64,000 nucleotides of DNA from Clostridia bacterium (GTDB lineage Bacteria; Bacillota; Clostridia; Christensenellales; Aristaeellaceae), in the NCBI GenBank assembly GCA_017460395.1, contig JAFUBA010000093.1, positions 1 through 64,000 of the forward strand. The letters are read 5' to 3'. The position numbers and the translations under genes were made by a program. The notes under the pieces were generated by a model. It searched no databases and was not told the DNA's origin. It saw only the letters and a list, made by a program, of their open reading frames with translations. Shown piece after piece: positions 31,067-39,267 of this stretch; within the stretch, counting starts at the first letter, position 1; every line of letters starts with the position of its first letter.

Positions 31067-33349
31067 TTATTCGATGCCTCTGAATGCCACCAGCTCCGGA
31101 TAGAGCTTCTTCATTTCCTCCACGCGGCTGGTGGGTACGCGGTGCCCCTCACGCCGTCCGCAGCGCGGGCACATATCTCCGATGATGCCCACATACCCGC
31201 ACACAGGATCCCTGTCCACGGGGTGGTTGATGCTCCCATACCCGATGCCGCAGTCATGCATCCAGCGGACGACCTGCTCAAAGGCCTCCACGTTCCGTGC
31301 TGTGTCGCCGTCCAGCTCCACGTAGCTGATGTGGCCCGCGTTGCACAGCGCGTGATAGGGTGCCTCCAGACGGATCTTATCATAGGCGGAGATATGATAC
31401 CAGACCGGGATGTGGAAGCTGTTGGTGTAATACTCACGGTCGGTGATGCCGGGGAGCTTCCCGAAGCGCTTCTGGTCCTGGCGGATGAACTTGCCGGAGA
31501 GGCCCTCTGCAGGGGTGGCCAGCAGGGTGAAGTTCATCTTCATCTCCTGGGAGCGCTTATCGCAGAATGCCCGCATATGGCGGATGATGTTCAGGCCCTT
31601 TTCCTGCATCTCCTCGCTCTGCCCGTGGTGCTCTCCGTAGAGGGCTGTGAGGCACTCGGCCAGGCCGATGAACCCGATGGACAGCGTGCCGTGCTTGAGG
31701 ACTTCGCGGATTGGGTCTGCGATGTGCAGCTTGTCACTGTCAAGCCACACGCCCTGGCCCATCAGGAAGGGGAAGTTGTAGACGTGCTTCTGAGCCTGAA
31801 TTTCAAACCGGTCAAGAAGCTGCTGGGCCACAAGCTCCAGGAGCTCATCCAGCCTCTTGTAGAACCCTTCCTCGTCGTCTCTGTGCTCCAGGGCGATCCT
31901 CGGCAGGTTGATGGACGTGAAGGACAGGTTGCCGCGGCTGTAGCTGATCTGCCGCGCCGGATCATAGACGTTCCCGATCACCCTCGTGCGGCAGCCCATG
32001 GTGGCCACCTCGGTCTCGGGGCGCCCGGGCACGTAGTACTGGAGGTTGAAGGGGGAGTCGATGAAGACGAAGTTGGGGAACAGACGGCGCGCACTCACCT
32101 TGCAGCTGAGGCGGAAGAGGTCATAGTTGGGATCGCCGGGATTGTAGTTGACGCCCTCCTTGACCTTGAAAATGTGGATGGGGAAGATGCAGGTCTCCCC
32201 GTGTCCAAGGCCCGCGTCCAGGGCCAGAAGGACGTTGCGCATGGCCATGCGGCCCTCGGGGGTGATGTCCGTGCCGTAGTTGATGGACGAGAACGGCGTC
32301 TGGGCACCCGCGCGGGAGTGCATGGTGTTGAGGTTGTGGACGAATCCCTCCATGGCCTGGAAGGTGTCATGGTCAGTGCGCTTGAAGGCACGCTTGCGCA
32401 CACGGGCGAGCAGGTGCCGCACGGCGTCAGACTCAAGACTGTAGGCGCTGGCGAGCGCCTGGCAGAGCTGATCGTCGAAGCCGGGCCGGTTCTCAAGCTT
32501 TGCAAGTGCGCCCTGCTCCCGCTCAACGTCGGTCAGGATGGCCGTGACACGGTCCTTCTCGTCCTCGAGGTCCAGCTGGTCCTCCAGAACCTCGACCAGG
32601 ATGTTCAGGAAATTCTTGTGGTAGCTCTTGCCCACGCCCTCTGCCATGGCATAGTCAAAGTTCGGGATGGACTGGCCGCCGTGCTGGTCGTTCTGATTGG
32701 ACTGGATGGCGATGGCCGCCAGGGCTGCATAGCTCTGAATCGACTGGGGCTCGCGCAGATATCCGTGCCCGGTGGAGAAACCGCCGTGGAACAGACTCAG
32801 GATGTCGATCTGCGTGCAGGTGGTGGTCATGTGATAGAAGTCGAAATCGTGAATGTAGATATCGCCCTCGCGGAAGGCCCTGGCATGCTCCGGGCGGAGC
32901 AGGTACATCTCGTTGTAGGCCTTGGCGCCGGCAGAGCCGATCTGCAGCATGGAGCCCATGGCGGTGTTGCCGTCGATGTTGGCGTTGTCCCGCTTCAGAT
33001 CGCTGTCCAGGGCATCCTCCTGGGTGATCTCGTTGATGGTCTTCATCAGGGCAGTGTTGGCATCCCTGGTGTAGGTGCGGTTGGCCCGGTAGAGGATGTA
33101 GGACTTGGCGGTATCGTTGAAGCCGTAGTCCATGAGCTGGCGCTCTACGGTGTCCTGGATGGCTTCAATGTCAGGGGATTTCTGGGGAAAGGCGGCTTCC
33201 AGTTTGGCCTGCACGGCGTCGGCGACCCGGGCGGCGTCTGTGGCGCTGCCCTCCCTCGCCGCCTCCATGGCGCGGAGTACGGCGGAAGCGATCTTGTTCT
33301 GGTCATACAGGACCTGGCGGCCGTCACGCTTGATAATGCTGCGTATCAT
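31067..33349 (-). CDS. nrdD: Anaerobic ribonucleoside-triphosphate reductase, catalytic chain lacking the glycyl-radical loop
   Basis: A 760-residue class III ribonucleotide reductase, which reduces NTPs to dNTPs in anaerobes. An ATP-cone allosteric domain fills residues 1-95 (K-R-D-G-R-Q-V-L-Y-D). The ten-stranded barrel follows, with H-D-F-D-F-Y, the substrate Cys region A-T-M-G-C-R-T-R-V near residue 460, and N-L-S-F-T-S-I-N-L-P-R. A zinc-ribbon end has C-G-Y-V-G and C-P-R-C-G near 720. The chain stops 20 residues later, without the R-x-x-G-Y-L radical loop. That loop is encoded by the next gene, so the enzyme is split in two. GGAGGA precedes the ATG. It is the first gene of the nrdD-glycyl-nrdG operon. 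Confidence 0.95.
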   Translation of the reverse strand: MIRSIIKRDGRQVLYDQNKIASAVLRAMEAAREGSATDAARVADAVQAKLEAAFPQKSPDIEAIQDTVERQLMDYGFNDTAKSYILYRANRTYTRDANTALMKTINEITQEDALDSDLKRDNANIDGNTAMGSMLQIGSAGAKAYNEMYLLRPEHARAFREGDIYIHDFDFYHMTTTCTQIDILSLFHGGFSTGHGYLREPQSIQSYAALAAIAIQSNQNDQHGGQSIPNFDYAMAEGVGKSYHKNFLNILVEVLEDQLDLEDEKDRVTAILTDVEREQGALAKLENRPGFDDQLCQALASAYSLESDAVRHLLARVRKRAFKRTDHDTFQAMEGFVHNLNTMHSRAGAQTPFSSINYGTDITPEGRMAMRNVLLALDAGLGHGETCIFPIHIFKVKEGVNYNPGDPNYDLFRLSCKVSARRLFPNFVFIDSPFNLQYYVPGRPETEVATMGCRTRVIGNVYDPARQISYSRGNLSFTSINLPRIALEHRDDEEGFYKRLDELLELVAQQLLDRFEIQAQKHVYNFPFLMGQGVWLDSDKLHIADPIREVLKHGTLSIGFIGLAECLTALYGEHHGQSEEMQEKGLNIIRHMRAFCDKRSQEMKMNFTLLATPAEGLSGKFIRQDQKRFGKLPGITDREYYTNSFHIPVWYHISAYDKIRLEAPYHALCNAGHISYVELDGDTARNVEAFEQVVRWMHDCGIGYGSINHPVDRDPVCGYVGIIGDMCPRCGRREGHRVPTSRVEEMKKLYPELVAFRGIE

Positions 33350-33881
33350 GGGCGGGATCTGTCCTCCATCATTTGAAATAAAAATGTGAAATGATTATGG
33401 ATGAATATGAAGAATTATGATTTGAGAAAGATTTGAAGTCAGTGTCCGAGCCTGAGTGCCATGCGGGACCATCGCTTCGATGAGAAATCCATGATCCGGG
33501 GGATGCCAGGAGGCAAATCCCGACATATCCCATATTTAGTGGCACATCAGGCTCACAATTACGGCATTTTGTATCATCGGCACTTAGATGTCAATGGGCA
33601 AATGGGCAGTTTTTGCCAACATTTTTTGCTGTATAAGGCACAATTAAAGGGCCGGACGGCCCGAGAATGCAGCAGGAAAGCGCTCTTTTCGGCCCTGAAG
33701 AAAAAATCCAGGGTCCAGAAAAAATTTTTGTATGCACAATTTCGCAGAGCCACCACATATTGTGGGATACGGACAAATACCTCCACATTCTGAAGGATGC
33801 CCGGCGGATGGGAGCGCTTGTTGCATAAATGCAGCTGCTTTGTTGCATATTTTCGCCCAGGCACCTGTCACAGCATCACGA
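33350..33881. other. About 530-base divergent intergenic region
   Basis: Separates nrdD (minus) from the two-component operon (plus). It is AT-richer than the genes and holds small inverted repeats (GGGCCGGACGGCCC near 33649; CCACATATTGTGG near 33751) but no convincing gene. The nrdD promoter must lie here on the minus strand. Two A/T-rich dyads weakly resemble NrdR boxes but lack the usual paired spacing. Confidence 0.4.
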
Positions 33882-33914
33882 TTAACGAAACTTTAACACA
33901 GAATATGGTATACT
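33882..33914 (+). promoter_or_regulatory. Two-box operator and promoter of the two-component operon
   Basis: TTAAC at 33882-33886 and 33893-33897 (11-bp period), then TATACT at 33909-33914. This is the shortened form of the four-box element found at 36327, 37417 and 40959 and suggests autoregulation by the OmpR-type regulator encoded next. Confidence 0.65.
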
Positions 33915-33944
33915 GGTGGGGAAGTCACCAGAGGAGGCGATGGC

Positions 33945-34619
33945 GTGTTTAAGATTCTGGTCGTGGAAGATGAGAAGGAACTGAACCGGCAGGTGTGTGC
34001 ATACCTGAAGCAGAATGGCTACGAGGCGGTTGGGTGCCTGAGTGCCAACGATGCCTTCAATGCCATGTACAATGATCTCTATGATCTCATCGTGTCCGAC
34101 ATCATGATGCCGGGCATGGACGGGTTTGATTTTGCCCGCACGGTGCGGGAGACGAGGGAGGACATCCCGATCCTCTTTATGACCGCGCGGGATGACTTTG
34201 CCGCCAAGAGGCAGGGATTCCAGATCGGCGTGGATGATTACATGGTAAAGCCCGTGGACCTCGAAGAGCTCGTCCTGAGAATCGGTGCGCTGCTTCGGCG
34301 CTCGAGGATCTCCGGCAGCCACCGGCTTGAGGTGGGAGATGTGGTGCTGGACTCGGACGAGCGCTCCTGCACGGTGGGCGGAAGTGAAGTGCCGCTGACC
34401 ACAAGGGAATTCAACATTCTCTACAAGCTCCTGTCCTATCCGAAAAAGACCTTCACCCGCGCCCAGCTCATGGACGAATTCTGGGATGCCGATTCCTCCT
34501 CCACGCTGCGCACGGTGGACGTGTACATGACCAAGCTTCGGGAGAAGTTTGGAAACTGCGGCGCATTTGAGATTCAGACGGTGCGCGGCCTCGGGTACAA
34601 GGCGGTGGTCCTCTCATGA
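33945..34619 (+). CDS. OmpR/PhoB-family response regulator
   Basis: A 224-residue regulator. Receiver domain residues 3-118: acidic pair V-E-D-E, phospho-acceptor Asp in L-I-V-S-D-I-M-M-P, Thr in F-M-T-A-R, Lys in M-V-K-P-V-D. Winged-helix DNA-binding domain residues about 128-222, with L-T-T-R-E-F-N-I-L-Y-K-L-L and V-D-V-Y-M-T-K-L-R-E-K-F ending in V-R-G-L-G-Y-K. It starts with GTG, 7 bases after GAGGAGG. It overlaps the kinase gene by 4 bases. OmpR-class proteins bind 10-11-bp direct repeats, which matches the TTAAC-type repeats found at its own promoter and three others downstream. Confidence 0.93.
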   Translation: MFKILVVEDEKELNRQVCAYLKQNGYEAVGCLSANDAFNAMYNDLYDLIVSDIMMPGMDGFDFARTVRETREDIPILFMTARDDFAAKRQGFQIGVDDYMVKPVDLEELVLRIGALLRRSRISGSHRLEVGDVVLDSDERSCTVGGSEVPLTTREFNILYKLLSYPKKTFTRAQLMDEFWDADSSSTLRTVDVYMTKLREKFGNCGAFEIQTVRGLGYKAVVLS

Positions 34620-35665
34620 ATAAAGAACGGCGGCGCTTTCTCATCTGGCGGTACGTGACCTTCTTTCTCCTGATCTCCTTTGTGGTCACCTCATCGTTTC
34701 TGCTCTTTTTCAATTCCATGCAGATCGATTCTACGGTCCTGGCCCAGAATGCCGTTCTGACCTTCGGCAATATTCTGTTTCTCAGCTTTTTCTGCTGCCT
34801 GGCGGAATGGGTGCTGCGCAAGATCACCGTGGACAAGCCCATCCGGCAGATCCGCGAGGCCACAAGACGGCTGACCGAGGGCGACCTGTCCGCGCGAATC
34901 GACACCTCGAGCTTTCGGGTGTTCAGCGAGGATTTCAACGGTATTGCCGAGGACTTTAACCTCATGGCGGAGGAGCTGTCGAGCACGAACACCCTGAGGA
35001 CAGACTTTGTGTCCAATGTGTCCCATGAGCTGAAAACGCCCCTGGCCGTGATCCGGAACTATGCAAAGCTGATGCAGAGCGGTGACCTGACAGACGCTCA
35101 GCGCATGGAGTACGCACAGGGCATTGACCGGGCGACGCAGCGCATGACGGCGCTGATCACCAACATCCTGAAGATGAACAAGCTGGAAAACCAGCAGATC
35201 AGCCCGAAGGTGCAGGAATACGACCTGACGGAGCAGGTGGCAGAGTGCCTTCTGTCCTTTGACGATCAGATGGAGCGAAAGCAGCTGGAACTCGAGTGCG
35301 AGATGGATGAGCGGATCCTTGTCAGCGCGGATCCGGAGCTTTTGACGCTTGTGTGGAATAATCTCCTCTCCAATGCAGTCAAGTTTACACCGGATGGCGG
35401 GACGGTCTGCGTGTCCGTGAGATGCGAAAACGAGTGGGCCGTGGTGTCTGTGAAGGATACCGGCTGCGGGATGGACAGGGAGACAGGAAAACATATCTTC
35501 GACAAGTTCTTTCAGGGCGACACCTCCCACGCCACGGAGGGCAACGGCCTGGGCCTTGCACTGGTAAAGCGGGTGGTCGATCTGACCGGCGGGCAGATCC
35601 AGGTGCAGAGCGAAGTCGGAAAAGGGAGCAATTTTACCGTGAAGATCAGAGGACGCGCCGCATGA
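34616..35665 (+). CDS. Sensor histidine kinase (HAMP-HisKA-HATPase)
   Basis: A 349-residue kinase with two transmembrane helices (about 10-30 and 42-64) separated by only about 12 residues. It therefore lacks a real extracellular sensor and is of the intramembrane-sensing type often used for cell-envelope stress or peptide antibiotics. HAMP about 62-118; HisKA with N-V-S-H-E-L-K-T-P-L near residue 138; ATPase with N-x-x-x-N-A-V-K-F-T, D-T-G-C-G-M and G-x-G-L-G-L-A-L-V. Pairs with the OmpR-type regulator upstream (4-base overlap). The downstream ABC transporters carry the regulator's candidate boxes, which resembles Bce/Lan-type resistance circuits. Confidence 0.93.
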   Translation: MNKERRRFLIWRYVTFFLLISFVVTSSFLLFFNSMQIDSTVLAQNAVLTFGNILFLSFFCCLAEWVLRKITVDKPIRQIREATRRLTEGDLSARIDTSSFRVFSEDFNGIAEDFNLMAEELSSTNTLRTDFVSNVSHELKTPLAVIRNYAKLMQSGDLTDAQRMEYAQGIDRATQRMTALITNILKMNKLENQQISPKVQEYDLTEQVAECLLSFDDQMERKQLELECEMDERILVSADPELLTLVWNNLLSNAVKFTPDGGTVCVSVRCENEWAVVSVKDTGCGMDRETGKHIFDKFFQGDTSHATEGNGLGLALVKRVVDLTGGQIQVQSEVGKGSNFTVKIRGRAA

Positions 35666-36330
35666 TGAAAGCCCTCCTGTGCCGGCTGCTTCCGGAAAAC
35701 CTCTCGGAGATCCTGTTCAGCTATGAGCGCCGCTCCCAGCTCCTTCTGAATCTTTCCCTGGTCGTGAACCTGGTCTACGCAGTCCTCAAGCTGGGGAGTG
35801 GAATTTACTATCATTCCTTCTGGATGGGCGCGCTGGGCATCTATTACGCTGTACTGGGCGGACTGCGCTTTTTCCTTTTGCATGCCATCCACAGGCCAAA
35901 CGATCAGACACTGATCTACCGGCGCACAGCCTGGCTTCTGAATCTGCTGACGCTGACCATGACGGGCATCTTTGTGCAGATGGTGCGGGAAAACCGGGCG
36001 TATGATTACCCGGGTGTGCTGATTTTTGCCATGGCCGCGTGGACGTTTGCCAATGTCATCGTGGCGGCAGTGAATCTGATCAGGCGGCAGAAAGACGAAA
36101 ATAAGGTGCTGGCTGCCGCCCGCTGTGTATCCTTTGCAGGAGCCCTCATGTCGATCCTGGCGCTGCAGACAGCGCTGATTGCGCGGTTTGGAGAGGACGA
36201 TGTCGCCTTTGCCCAGCTCATGAACGCGCTGGGCGGTGCGGGTGTCACAGCTCTGCTGGTGACCCTGTCCGCGCTGATGATCGCCCGGAGCAGCGCATGG
36301 AAAAGCACAGATGAAAACGCTTTGCATTAA
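35662..36330 (+). CDS. Multi-spanning membrane protein in the two-component operon
   Basis: A 222-residue protein with about six hydrophobic helices and short loops (for example L-L-L-N-L-S-L-V-V-N-L-V-Y-A, I-Y-Y-A-V-L-G-G-L-R-F, M-T-G-I-F-V-Q-M, F-A-N-V-I-V-A-A-V-N). It starts at ATGATGA, overlapping the kinase stop, with AGAGGA upstream, so it is coupled to the kinase. No family is recognised. The position suggests an accessory sensor or a modulator of the intramembrane-sensing kinase. It ends 3 bases into the next regulated promoter (first TTAAC box at 36327), so that operator overlaps its stop codon. Confidence 0.75.
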   Translation: MMKALLCRLLPENLSEILFSYERRSQLLLNLSLVVNLVYAVLKLGSGIYYHSFWMGALGIYYAVLGGLRFFLLHAIHRPNDQTLIYRRTAWLLNLLTLTMTGIFVQMVRENRAYDYPGVLIFAMAAWTFANVIVAAVNLIRRQKDENKVLAAARCVSFAGALMSILALQTALIARFGEDDVAFAQLMNALGGAGVTALLVTLSALMIARSSAWKSTDENALH

Positions 36331-36380
36331 CAATTCTCTAACAAAACTTGAACAATTCGGAAACAAACCTCCTGTATGAT
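36327..36380 (+). promoter_or_regulatory. Four-box direct-repeat promoter 1
   Basis: TTAAC (36327), CTAAC (36338), TGAAC (36349) and GAAAC (36360) at exact 11-bp steps, then TATGAT at 36375-36380. The first box to the -10 is 48 bp. Drives the 36471 and 36891 genes. Confidence 0.8.
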
Positions 36381-36470
36381 TGACCTGTCAGTCGGAAACC
36401 CGGGGATGAAAAGCAGAGAAGGAATCAGCAGAAGGTCATGGCACACACGCCAGAGGGAGACCGCTTCATC

Positions 36471-36839
36471 ATGGATAAGAATGAAAACACCGTGAGCATC
36501 ACCTACTCCGCCGAGGAGCAGAGGGAGCTGGACGCCATCCGCTCCAAGTACAAAAACGGCGACAAAGCGCAGCCCACAAGGCTTGAGCAGATCAAAAAGC
36601 TGGATGCCCGTGTGGAGAGCAGGGCCATGGTTGCCGGGCTCAGCGCCGGCATTCTGAGCACTCTGGTGATGGGCGGCGGCATGAGCATGACGCTGTCCCT
36701 GGGGCGGCCGGTGCTCGGTATCCTGGTGGGTGTGGCCGGTCTCCTTGGCATGATTGCCGCCTGGCCCCTGTATCAGAAGGTCCTTAAAAAGGAACGGGAA
36801 AAGGCAGCGCCGGAAATCATGCGGCTCAGTGAAGACTGA
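36471..36839 (+). CDS. Small membrane protein, two-helix hairpin
   Basis: A 122-residue protein, read from the ATG at 36471 (an in-frame ATG at 36438 has a ribosome site too close to use). The first 50 residues are charged and soluble (E-E-Q-R-E-L-D-A-I-R-S-K-Y). Two transmembrane helices follow (about 55-75 with M-V-A-G-L-S-A-G-I-L-S-T-L-V-M-G and 80-100 with L-G-I-L-V-G-V-A-G-L-L-G-M), joined by a short turn with R-P, and a charged tail ends the chain. I recall similar small dihydropteridine-reductase-annotated proteins in Clostridia that lie near OmpR systems. Function is unknown. It is expressed from the four-box promoter together with the hendecad-repeat protein. Confidence 0.7.
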   Translation: MDKNENTVSITYSAEEQRELDAIRSKYKNGDKAQPTRLEQIKKLDARVESRAMVAGLSAGILSTLVMGGGMSMTLSLGRPVLGILVGVAGLLGMIAAWPLYQKVLKKEREKAAPEIMRLSED

Positions 36840-36890
36840 TGCTCTTTTCCAATCTGGCGAAGACAATCTGAAGAGGAGGAAGAAACGGTC

Positions 36891-37343
36891 ATGAGTGAAA
36901 CGAAGGAGTTTCTGCAAAGCGCAATGGATGTCAGCGAGCAGGCGGCGAAGGCTGCTGCGGAGGGCCAGCAGAAGATGCTGGAAAAGGCAGGCGAGGTGGG
37001 GGAACAGATCGCAGAAGGTGCGATAAGCGCCTGTGAGGCCATTGAAAAGGGTACGGTCAGCGGCTTTGAGGCCATCGAAGAGGGCGTCGTTTCCGGCTAT
37101 CAGGCCATAGAAAACGGGGTCGTGGGCGGCTACAAGGCCATCGAGCATGGTGTGGTCAGCGGCTTCAATAAGATCACCGACAGGTTCGTGGGCAAGTTCC
37201 TGACCAAAGAAGGCGAAACCGTGGCACAGGCCAAAGAGCGCCTTGCCGCCGAGCAGAAGGCGCGGGAAGAAGGCCACCAGAAGAGAATGCAGGAAATGCA
37301 GGATCGCACCGCGGCCAGGCAGAGCAGCGGCAAAGAATCATGA
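36891..37343 (+). CDS. Protein with six 11-residue amphipathic (alpha-synuclein-like) repeats
   Basis: A 150-residue protein without signal peptide or hydrophobic helix. Residues 38-103 are six consecutive 11-residue units with consensus x-A-I-E-x-G-V-V-S-G-(Y/F). The period and the E-x-G-V-V core match the 11-mer repeats of alpha-synuclein and apolipoprotein-type proteins that form an 11/3 amphipathic helix on membrane surfaces. The N-terminus is a shorter amphipathic helix, and the C-terminal 45 residues are a charged Ala/Gln/Arg-rich helix. The gene follows the two-helix membrane protein in a unit under the envelope-type two-component promoter. By position and shape it may coat or stiffen the inner membrane, a role like that of PspA/LiaH but unrelated in sequence. 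Confidence 0.75.
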   Translation: MSETKEFLQSAMDVSEQAAKAAAEGQQKMLEKAGEVGEQIAEGAISACEAIEKGTVSGFEAIEEGVVSGYQAIENGVVGGYKAIEHGVVSGFNKITDRFVGKFLTKEGETVAQAKERLAAEQKAREEGHQKRMQEMQDRTAARQSSGKES

Positions 37344-37365
37344 TTCAGGCTCAGATACAAAACCA

Positions 37366-37393
37366 GACGGCTTCCTCTGCGGAGCCGTTTTTC
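37366..37393 (+). terminator. Rho-independent terminator
   Basis: ACGGCTTCC (37367-37375) pairs with GGAGCCGT (37381-37388) with one bulge, followed by TTTTT. It separates the hendecad-repeat unit from the first ABC operon. Confidence 0.8.
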
Positions 37394-37416
37394 TTTATGC
37401 CTGAACCGGTTTTGCG

Positions 37417-37470
37417 TTAACACTTCTCTAACAATTCGTGAACAATACTCAAACAAACACGCTGTATCCT
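37417..37470 (+). promoter_or_regulatory. Four-box direct-repeat promoter 2
   Basis: TTAAC (37417), CTAAC (37428), TGAAC (37439) and CAAAC (37450) at 11-bp steps, then TATCCT at 37465-37470. It has the same 48-bp geometry as promoters 1 and 3. Drives the four ABC genes. Confidence 0.8.
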
Positions 37471-37520
37471 TCGCCCTGTCAGTATGAAAGCCTGGAAAAA
37501 TACTGAGAAGGAGCGGAGCA

Positions 37521-38423
37521 ATGAACGCAATTGAGATTCAGGGACTGAAAAAGTCCTTTCGGGGACTGTATGCTTTGGACGGCCTGAACATGACCGTGCC
37601 GCTTGGCGCGATTTACGGTTTTATCGGAGAAAACGGCAGCGGCAAATCCACCACGGAGAAGCTGATCTGCGGGCACCTGGTGCCAAGCGGGGGCCACATT
37701 CAGTTATTTGGCAAATCCTACAGGGATACAGGCGTCCGGGCGCGCGTCGGTGCGCTGATCGAGAACACCGGGTGTTTTCCCAATTCCACCATCTATCAGA
37801 ACCTGATGATGCAGGCCATCAACCTGAACCTGCAAAACCCGGATGAGGAAATCCGGCGTGTCCTGAAGATCGTGCGCATGGACGGCGAGGCGCAGCTGAA
37901 ATTCAAAAAATGCTCCCTGGGCATGAAGCAGCGCATCGGCATCGCCATGGCGCTTCTGGGTGACCCGGCCCTTCTGATCCTGGATGAACCCATCAACGGG
38001 CTGGATACCGACGGTATGCGCATCATGCGGGAGATACTGGTGGACATCACAAAGAATGACGGCTGCACGGTGCTGATCTCCTCCCACATCCTGGGCGAGC
38101 TGGAGAAGATCGCGACTCACTACGGCATCATCCGCCAGGGAAAGATGATCCAGGAGCTGAGCGCAGAGGAGATGGAAGGCCGCTGCCGCACCTTCACCAC
38201 CGTGAAAACAGCGGATATGAACAGGGCCTTTGCGGATCTGCAGATGCAGTATGCTGACGTGCGGCTGGAGGAGGGCAGGCTGCGGGTCTATGATGTGGAC
38301 GATACGGAAGCGATCGTCCGGCAGCTGCTGGACCATGGCCATACCGTACAGGAAATCCGGAAGAACCGCATCGGCCTGGAAGAATACTACATTGAACTGA
38401 TGTCCCGAAAGGAGCGTGGCTGA
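37521..38423 (+). CDS. ABC transporter ATP-binding protein, BcrA/lantibiotic-immunity type (first)
   Basis: A 300-residue ATPase. Walker A G-E-N-G-S-G-K-S-T-T near residue 38, signature C-S-L-G-M-K-Q-R near 133 (the L-S-G-G-Q position reads S-L-G-M-K, usual for this subgroup), Walker B L-L-I-L-D-E-P near 155, and the H-loop S-S-H-I-L. The C-terminal 80 residues are the accessory domain of BcrA/NatA-type proteins. It pairs with the permease that follows with almost no gap. Such pairs commonly expel peptide antibiotics from the membrane. It is a close paralogue of the ATPase at 39268, so the module was duplicated. Confidence 0.92.
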   Translation: MNAIEIQGLKKSFRGLYALDGLNMTVPLGAIYGFIGENGSGKSTTEKLICGHLVPSGGHIQLFGKSYRDTGVRARVGALIENTGCFPNSTIYQNLMMQAINLNLQNPDEEIRRVLKIVRMDGEAQLKFKKCSLGMKQRIGIAMALLGDPALLILDEPINGLDTDGMRIMREILVDITKNDGCTVLISSHILGELEKIATHYGIIRQGKMIQELSAEEMEGRCRTFTTVKTADMNRAFADLQMQYADVRLEEGRLRVYDVDDTEAIVRQLLDHGHTVQEIRKNRIGLEEYYIELMSRKERG

Positions 38424-38424
38424 C

Positions 38425-39255
38425 ATGCAGGCAACCCTGACCCCCACCTTTGAATCTCCCACCCTGCAGAAGCGTCTGAAGAGCATGCTGGGCGTGGACT
38501 TCTACAGGCTTTTTCATACGCCCATGTTCTATATCTTCCTGGCCATTGCTGCCCTGATCCCCGCCATGGTATCCAGCATGGGCATGATGAGCGGCCCGGA
38601 TGGCGCGGCGGCGGCCCCGCTGTTTACCAACGCATGGAACATTGTCGCAGCGGACAGTCCGCTCTATGTGGTGCATGACATCGGCGAATACGCCAACATG
38701 AACATGGTCTTCATCTTCGGGGGCATCATGGTATCCATCTTCATCGGGCACGATTACCGCAGCGGATATGTGAAGCAGCTGTTCACCACCCATGCAAAGA
38801 AAAGTGATTACATGGTGTCCAAGTCCCTGGTATGCGCGTTCGCGATGACCTGTATGTGCGGGACGTACCTTCTGGGCGGCATCGCGGGCGGCCTGTTCTC
38901 TGGAATGGAATTTCACGCCGGCTTCTTCTCGCTGCTGTTTGCGATTCTGGGGAAGGCAGTCATGAGCCTTGGATGGGCAAGCCTGTATACCTTCCTCAAC
39001 GTGATCCTCCGCCGCCAGTTTGGGGTATCCATCACCTCCAGCTTTGTGCTGGGTACGGGCATTCCGGTCATCGGCGCGGCGGCACTAATGGGTAACAGCC
39101 CCGCCCTGAACATGTTCCTGTATGGTTCCTCGGTGAATGCCTGCCTGAGCAGCAATCTCGTGACGCTGCTGACATGCATCGCGGTGTCTGCAGCCTGGGC
39201 TGTGATCTATAACGCGCTGGGCACGCTGGTGTTGAACCGCAGCGATGTGTATTAA
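38425..39255 (+). CDS. ABC transporter permease, BcrB/lantibiotic-immunity type (first)
   Basis: A 276-residue membrane protein with six helices. The ATG at 38425 is used because AAAGGAG lies 10 bases ahead. After a 25-residue cytoplasmic N-terminus the first helix begins at F-Y-I-F-L-A-I-A-A-L-I-P. A large first extracellular loop has S-M-G-M-M-S-G-P-D-G. The sequence F-I-G-H-D-Y-R-S-G-Y-V-K-Q-L-F-T is typical of ABC-2-like permeases that pair with BcrA-type ATPases. It is one half of the first of two tandem ATPase-permease modules under the shared four-box promoter. The substrate is not readable from sequence. Confidence 0.88.
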   Translation: MQATLTPTFESPTLQKRLKSMLGVDFYRLFHTPMFYIFLAIAALIPAMVSSMGMMSGPDGAAAAPLFTNAWNIVAADSPLYVVHDIGEYANMNMVFIFGGIMVSIFIGHDYRSGYVKQLFTTHAKKSDYMVSKSLVCAFAMTCMCGTYLLGGIAGGLFSGMEFHAGFFSLLFAILGKAVMSLGWASLYTFLNVILRRQFGVSITSSFVLGTGIPVIGAAALMGNSPALNMFLYGSSVNACLSSNLVTLLTCIAVSAAWAVIYNALGTLVLNRSDVY

Positions 39256-39267
39256 GGGGGGACAAGC

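Noticed and set aside
30545-33376. A very long plus-strand open frame opposite nrdD
   Set aside because: Its translation is repetitive in Val/Leu/Gly/His with no start context or family likeness. The minus strand encodes an unmistakable NrdD, so this is a composition artefact of GC-rich coding DNA.
33530-33765. NrdR boxes upstream of nrdD
   Set aside because: Two A/T-rich dyads (CCCATATTTAGTGG near 33536, CCACATATTGTGG near 33751) match the consensus only partly and are about 215 bp apart instead of the usual two to three helical turns.
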